Assembly (NCBI RefSeq): GCF_004217145.1
Contig: NZ_SHKR01000011.1
Coordinates: forward strand, 372,001-436,000
Direction: 5' to 3'
Source: Kribbella rubisoli
Lineage (GTDB): Bacteria; Actinomycetota; Actinomycetes; Propionibacteriales; Kribbellaceae
DNA length: 64,000 nucleotides
The notes under the pieces: generated by a model
Database searches by the model: none
Told to the model about the DNA's origin: nothing
What the model saw: the letters and a program-made list of their open reading frames with translations, nothing else
Translations under genes and position numbers: made by a program
Shown here: one piece after another, positions 61,387 to 64,000 of the stretch
Layout: every line of letters starts with the position of its first letter
Position numbering within the stretch: the first letter of the stretch is position 1

Positions 61387-61456
61387 GAGAAACCCCACCC
61401 TCGGTACGGGGCTTCGCACCATTCTTCGGGTGGCGCGGCGGCGGTTTGGTTGAGGT

Positions 61457-62695
61457 ATGACATCTCGCCTGACAAAGACTGTCGCCGCCACGGTGGCGAC
61501 TGCTGCTCTGCTCACGTTCCCGCTGTCCGCGTTCGGTGCCGTCAGTCAGCCGACACTGTCCGAGGCCGCCGTCTCCAGCGTGCACGCTCCGCGCGGTTCG
61601 CTGGTCTCAGCGGTGCCGGTCGCGCAACTGACCGCGGCTCAGCTCGACGCTGCGTCGGCTGACTTCCCCGGCACACCACACGCGGCGTACGGCGTCACGG
61701 CGTACCGCTTGATCTATCGGACGATCGACCACAACGGGCGGCCGACGACCGCGAGCGGGATCGTCGTCCTGCCGGACGGGCGTCGCGGTGCGCTGACCGT
61801 GGCGGAGTACTTGCACGGGACCAATCCCACCAAGGCTGCTGCGGCGTCGGTGGACGACACCTCGACCGATCGGCTGGTGACGGCTCTGTTCGCGGGTCAG
61901 GGGCTGGTCGGTGTTGCGCCGGATTACCTCGGCCTCGGGCTCGGTCCGGGCAAGCCGCCGTACCTCGACACCAAGACCGAGACGACCTCGTCGGGCGATT
62001 TGTTGCTCGCCGCCCGGACCTTCGCGGCCAAGCACGGGGTCGCGCTGAAGCGGGACGTGCTGGTCACCGGCTTCTCGCAGGGCGGGCGCGCGTCGATGGC
62101 CTTCGGCAGGGCGTTGAGCCGCGGTGATGTCGGCTCGTTCCGCCTGGGCGCGATCCAGGCCGTCGCCGGTCCGTACGACCTGCTCGGCAGCGAGTTGCCG
62201 GCGGTCTTCACCGGTGGCGTCCTGCCGCCGACGGCGACCTTCTACCTCGGCTACCTCATCACCGCCTGGAACCGGACCGTCGGGCTGTACGACGACCCGC
62301 GCGAGGTGTTCCAGGCGCCGTACGCCGCGACGGTCGAAGGGCTGTTCGACGGCACGCACTCCGACGAGGACATCGTCGCCGCGCTCCCGGACACGCCGCA
62401 GAAGCTGTTCACACCGGCGTTCATCAAGCAGCTGCAGCACCCGACCGGTCGCCTCCTGCGGGCAGTTCGTGCGGCCGATCAGGTGTGTCGCGACTGGACG
62501 CCGCGGGTGCCGGTGCATCTCTACAGCGGTACGAAGGACACCGATGTGGTGGCCGCCAACGCCGACGCGTGCGCGGCCTCTTTGCGAGCACGCGGTGCCG
62601 ACGTGACCGTCCACAGCATGGGTCCCGTCGATCACACGGGTACGGCGTTCGCGGCGTACCCGGGGATCATCCGCGCGTTCAGCCGGTGGGCTTGA
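61457..62695 (+). CDS. secreted alpha/beta hydrolase (secretory lipase-like)
   Basis: 412 residues with a Sec signal (TVAATVATAALLTFPLSAFG). The nucleophile elbow is VTGFSQGGRASMAF; Asp and His lie in YSGTKDTDVV and MGPVDHTGTA. EYLHGTNPTK and GVAPDYLGLGLG resemble the LIP/secretory lipase and prolyl-peptidase-like exported hydrolases of actinobacteria. Substrate unknown. Confidence 0.78.
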   Translation: MTSRLTKTVAATVATAALLTFPLSAFGAVSQPTLSEAAVSSVHAPRGSLVSAVPVAQLTAAQLDAASADFPGTPHAAYGVTAYRLIYRTIDHNGRPTTASGIVVLPDGRRGALTVAEYLHGTNPTKAAAASVDDTSTDRLVTALFAGQGLVGVAPDYLGLGLGPGKPPYLDTKTETTSSGDLLLAARTFAAKHGVALKRDVLVTGFSQGGRASMAFGRALSRGDVGSFRLGAIQAVAGPYDLLGSELPAVFTGGVLPPTATFYLGYLITAWNRTVGLYDDPREVFQAPYAATVEGLFDGTHSDEDIVAALPDTPQKLFTPAFIKQLQHPTGRLLRAVRAADQVCRDWTPRVPVHLYSGTKDTDVVAANADACAASLRARGADVTVHSMGPVDHTGTAFAAYPGIIRAFSRWA

Positions 62696-63359
62696 GCCAG
62701 CCGATGCGTAGTTCGTCCGCGGCCGGACGGTAGATCCGGATGAGCTCGGCGCGCTCGGGGTCGTCCTCGGGCAGGTCGTTCGCGAGAGCGGCCTGCGCGG
62801 CGACGATCTGTGGCCGGGCGCCGAGAGCCGCGCGCAGGTGGAGCGAGCGGCGCAGCATCATGATTCCGTCGGCCGGCTCCTTGAGATGCGCGAGGTGCCG
62901 GATGATGTAGGACTCGAAGAAGCCGTCGCCGTACTTCGTCGCGATCTCGAGCGCCACCTCGTACCGCGCAACGGCGCCGGCCGAGTCCTCGTCGATGTTG
63001 TCGAGCAAGACACCCCAGTGGTACTCGGCCCAGCCGCGCTGCAGCTCATCGCCGCTCTGTGCCGCCGCGCGGTACGCCGCCTCGGACGCGGCGCGGTCGT
63101 CGGGCCGCGGATCGCGCTGGAACAGCAGGCGACTGTAGGCAAGTCGTCCCGTCAGCAACTGCGCGGTCCACGACGCAGGGTCGAGGGCCGCGACCGCCTT
63201 CTCGGCCTCGTCGTGGCCATCGATCTGGAAGAACCAGCGGTCGACGGCGACCTCGGCATGCAACTCGGGATCGCTATCCGGACCCAATACAGCAAGGGCG
63301 GCATCCCACTCCCCGAGGAGGAACAGGGACCGAGCGATGTAGGTGTCATCAGCTAGCAT
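62679..63359 (-). CDS. TPR-like helical repeat protein
   Basis: 226 residues, no signal peptide. Repeated helix pairs such as YIARSLFLLGEWDAALAVLG, ASEAAYRAAAQSGDELQRGW and AVARYEVALEIATKYGDG suggest TPR units. No enzymatic motif. Its 3' end overlaps the convergent hydrolase by 17 bp and its ATG overlaps an upstream ATG of the divergent CGNR gene. Confidence 0.65.
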   Translation of the reverse strand: MLADDTYIARSLFLLGEWDAALAVLGPDSDPELHAEVAVDRWFFQIDGHDEAEKAVAALDPASWTAQLLTGRLAYSRLLFQRDPRPDDRAASEAAYRAAAQSGDELQRGWAEYHWGVLLDNIDEDSAGAVARYEVALEIATKYGDGFFESYIIRHLAHLKEPADGIMMLRRSLHLRAALGARPQIVAAQAALANDLPEDDPERAELIRIYRPAADELRIGWLKPTG

Positions 63360-63373
63360 GACGCCTACGCTAA
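63352..63373. promoter_or_regulatory. shared CGNR operator word TTAGCGTA
   Basis: The minus-strand word TTAGCGTA lies at 63366-63373, with TAGC at 63354-63357 as an inverted partner (TAGC...GCTA). The same octamer is in the spacer of the other CGNR gene (47239-47246). Confidence 0.4.
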
Positions 63374-63396
63374 GGAACGGGAATGTAGGTGGTCAA

Positions 63397-63906
63397 GTGG
63401 AATACGGTGACTACATTGGCAACGTGACGCGGCTGGCCGTCGAGCTGGCCAACACCGGCACGCTCAATCAGGACGGTGAGCTGGTGGCCGCGTTCTTCGC
63501 CGAGCACGAGATCGCGCCTCCCCCGGACGGCGACTTCGGCGACCTGCCGGACCTTGTGCGTAGGGCGCTGGCGCAGTCGGTCGACGGCGCCGCGCCCGAC
63601 GCCGTACATCGGCTGCTGCGCGAGTACCCGCCGGACATGCACCTGTCGGACCACGACGGCCTCGGGTGGCACGTCCACTTCAGCCGCAACGGGACGCCGG
63701 CCAAGCGTTGGGTCGGCCAACTGATCGCCGCCAAGCTCGCCCTGATCGCGGCCGGGGATCCGTCGGTGACGCTGGGGCGATGCGCCGCGGCCGGATGCGG
63801 CAACTACTTCGTGGACCAGTCGCGGAACCGGACCCGCCGGTTCTGCTCCAACGCATGCGCGAGCCGTACGACGGTTGCGGCGTACCGGGCCCGGAAGAGT
63901 TCTTAG
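63397..63906 (+). CDS. CGNR zinc-finger/ABATE-domain regulator
   Basis: 169 residues. RLAVELANTGT corresponds to the ABATE start of the family; the zinc finger is RCAAAGCGNYFVDQ with the true CGN and RRFCSNACASRTTVAAYRAR. GTG 63397 is preferred: it aligns with the start of the paralogue at 46692-47213, while the in-frame ATG at 63358 would overlap the divergent gene's ATG. Target probably the divergent TPR-like gene or itself. Confidence 0.8.
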   Translation: MEYGDYIGNVTRLAVELANTGTLNQDGELVAAFFAEHEIAPPPDGDFGDLPDLVRRALAQSVDGAAPDAVHRLLREYPPDMHLSDHDGLGWHVHFSRNGTPAKRWVGQLIAAKLALIAAGDPSVTLGRCAAAGCGNYFVDQSRNRTRRFCSNACASRTTVAAYRARKSS

Positions 63907-64000
63907 TCCTTCGGGCTCGGCTGGTTCGGCTGCGGCTGCTCGTGGTTGGACGCGATCAGGCTGCCGAGCAGGGCCAGCGACTCGACGTCGCGCGACCCCG
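63903..64000 (-). CDS. C-terminal end of an unidentified protein
   Basis: The last 31 codons of a minus-strand gene, ending in TAA at 63903-63905. The tail reads SRDVESLALLGSLIASN then a Gln/Pro/Asn-rich end. It overlaps the CGNR stop by 3-4 bp. Too short to identify. Confidence 0.5.
   Translation of the reverse strand, partial: GSRDVESLALLGSLIASNHEQPQPNQPSPKD

Noticed and set aside
1..64000. tRNA, rRNA, insertion sequences, prophage or integrative element ends
   Set aside because: No tRNA-like cloverleaf, transposase, integrase or terminal repeats were recognised; the catabolic cassettes show no flanking mobility genes.

Overview
The window is high-GC, densely packed DNA from an actinobacterium. 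Many junctions are 4-nt start/stop overlaps, GTG starts are frequent, and the sigE-rseA-htrA-tatB order, the GT4-type glycogen synthase and the PspAB/HtpX pair are all actinobacterial traits. The mix of catabolic sugar cassettes, CGNR regulators and a bacterial kynurenine pathway suggests Kribbella or a near relative; that genus call is inference. No tRNA, rRNA, CRISPR array, transposase or phage gene was seen.

Layout. 0-0.7 kb: the 3' part of an AbiEi/DUF559-type protein. 0.8-1.3 kb: a histidine phosphatase. 1.4-9 kb: a LacI-controlled sugar cassette (regulator, CUT1 importer, Tat-exported glucanase-like enzyme, cytosolic GH39-type hydrolase). 8.9-14.2 kb: a FadR-type regulator facing a second CUT1 importer with a GH29 alpha-L-fucosidase. 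14.4-33.9 kb: housekeeping and stress genes, including MaoC hydratase, CorA, acyl-CoA dehydrogenase, a Ser/Thr kinase, an exported cyclophilin, a LuxR-VOC fusion, a CitE-like lyase, a channel-less MgtE/CBS protein, DUF1003, HtpX, PspAB, Mrp, an epoxide hydrolase with a WYL regulator, and a TetR/membrane pair. 34-38.3 kb: tatB, htrA, rseB-like, rseA and sigE on the minus strand with a recognisable SigE-type promoter. 38.4-46.6 kb: a biotinyl carrier protein, a large secreted clan-A hydrolase, a second LacI regulator and a third CUT1 operon with an SDR enzyme. 46.7-50.4 kb: CGNR regulator/MFS exporter and SIS isomerase/DeoR regulator pairs. 50.5 kb: an O-methyltransferase. 51.3-58.3 kb: seven kynurenine-pathway genes. 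58.3-61.4 kb: glgC and glgA. 61.5-64 kb: a secreted hydrolase, a TPR-like protein, a second CGNR regulator and the tail of an unidentified gene.

How it fits together. Three importers lack their own ATPase subunit, so they probably share one encoded elsewhere. Each has its own regulator, and candidate operators are visible: a TGTAAGCGCTTCCA site for the first LacI, ACATC-n-GATGT palindromes for the FadR protein, and GCGAAA-n4-TTTCGC sites placed both at the secreted hydrolase and at the third importer. The kynurenine genes would take N-formylkynurenine to 2-oxo-crotonate-level intermediates by way of 3-hydroxyanthranilate, aminocarboxymuconate semialdehyde and aminomuconate; tryptophan dioxygenase is not in the window. 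kynU overlaps the glgC stop codon.

The least explained structure is a set of long, nearly perfect intergenic inverted repeats. Four of them share the core GTTGTGGGTTC (one with a single mismatch), and two of those split the kynurenine operon into three parts.
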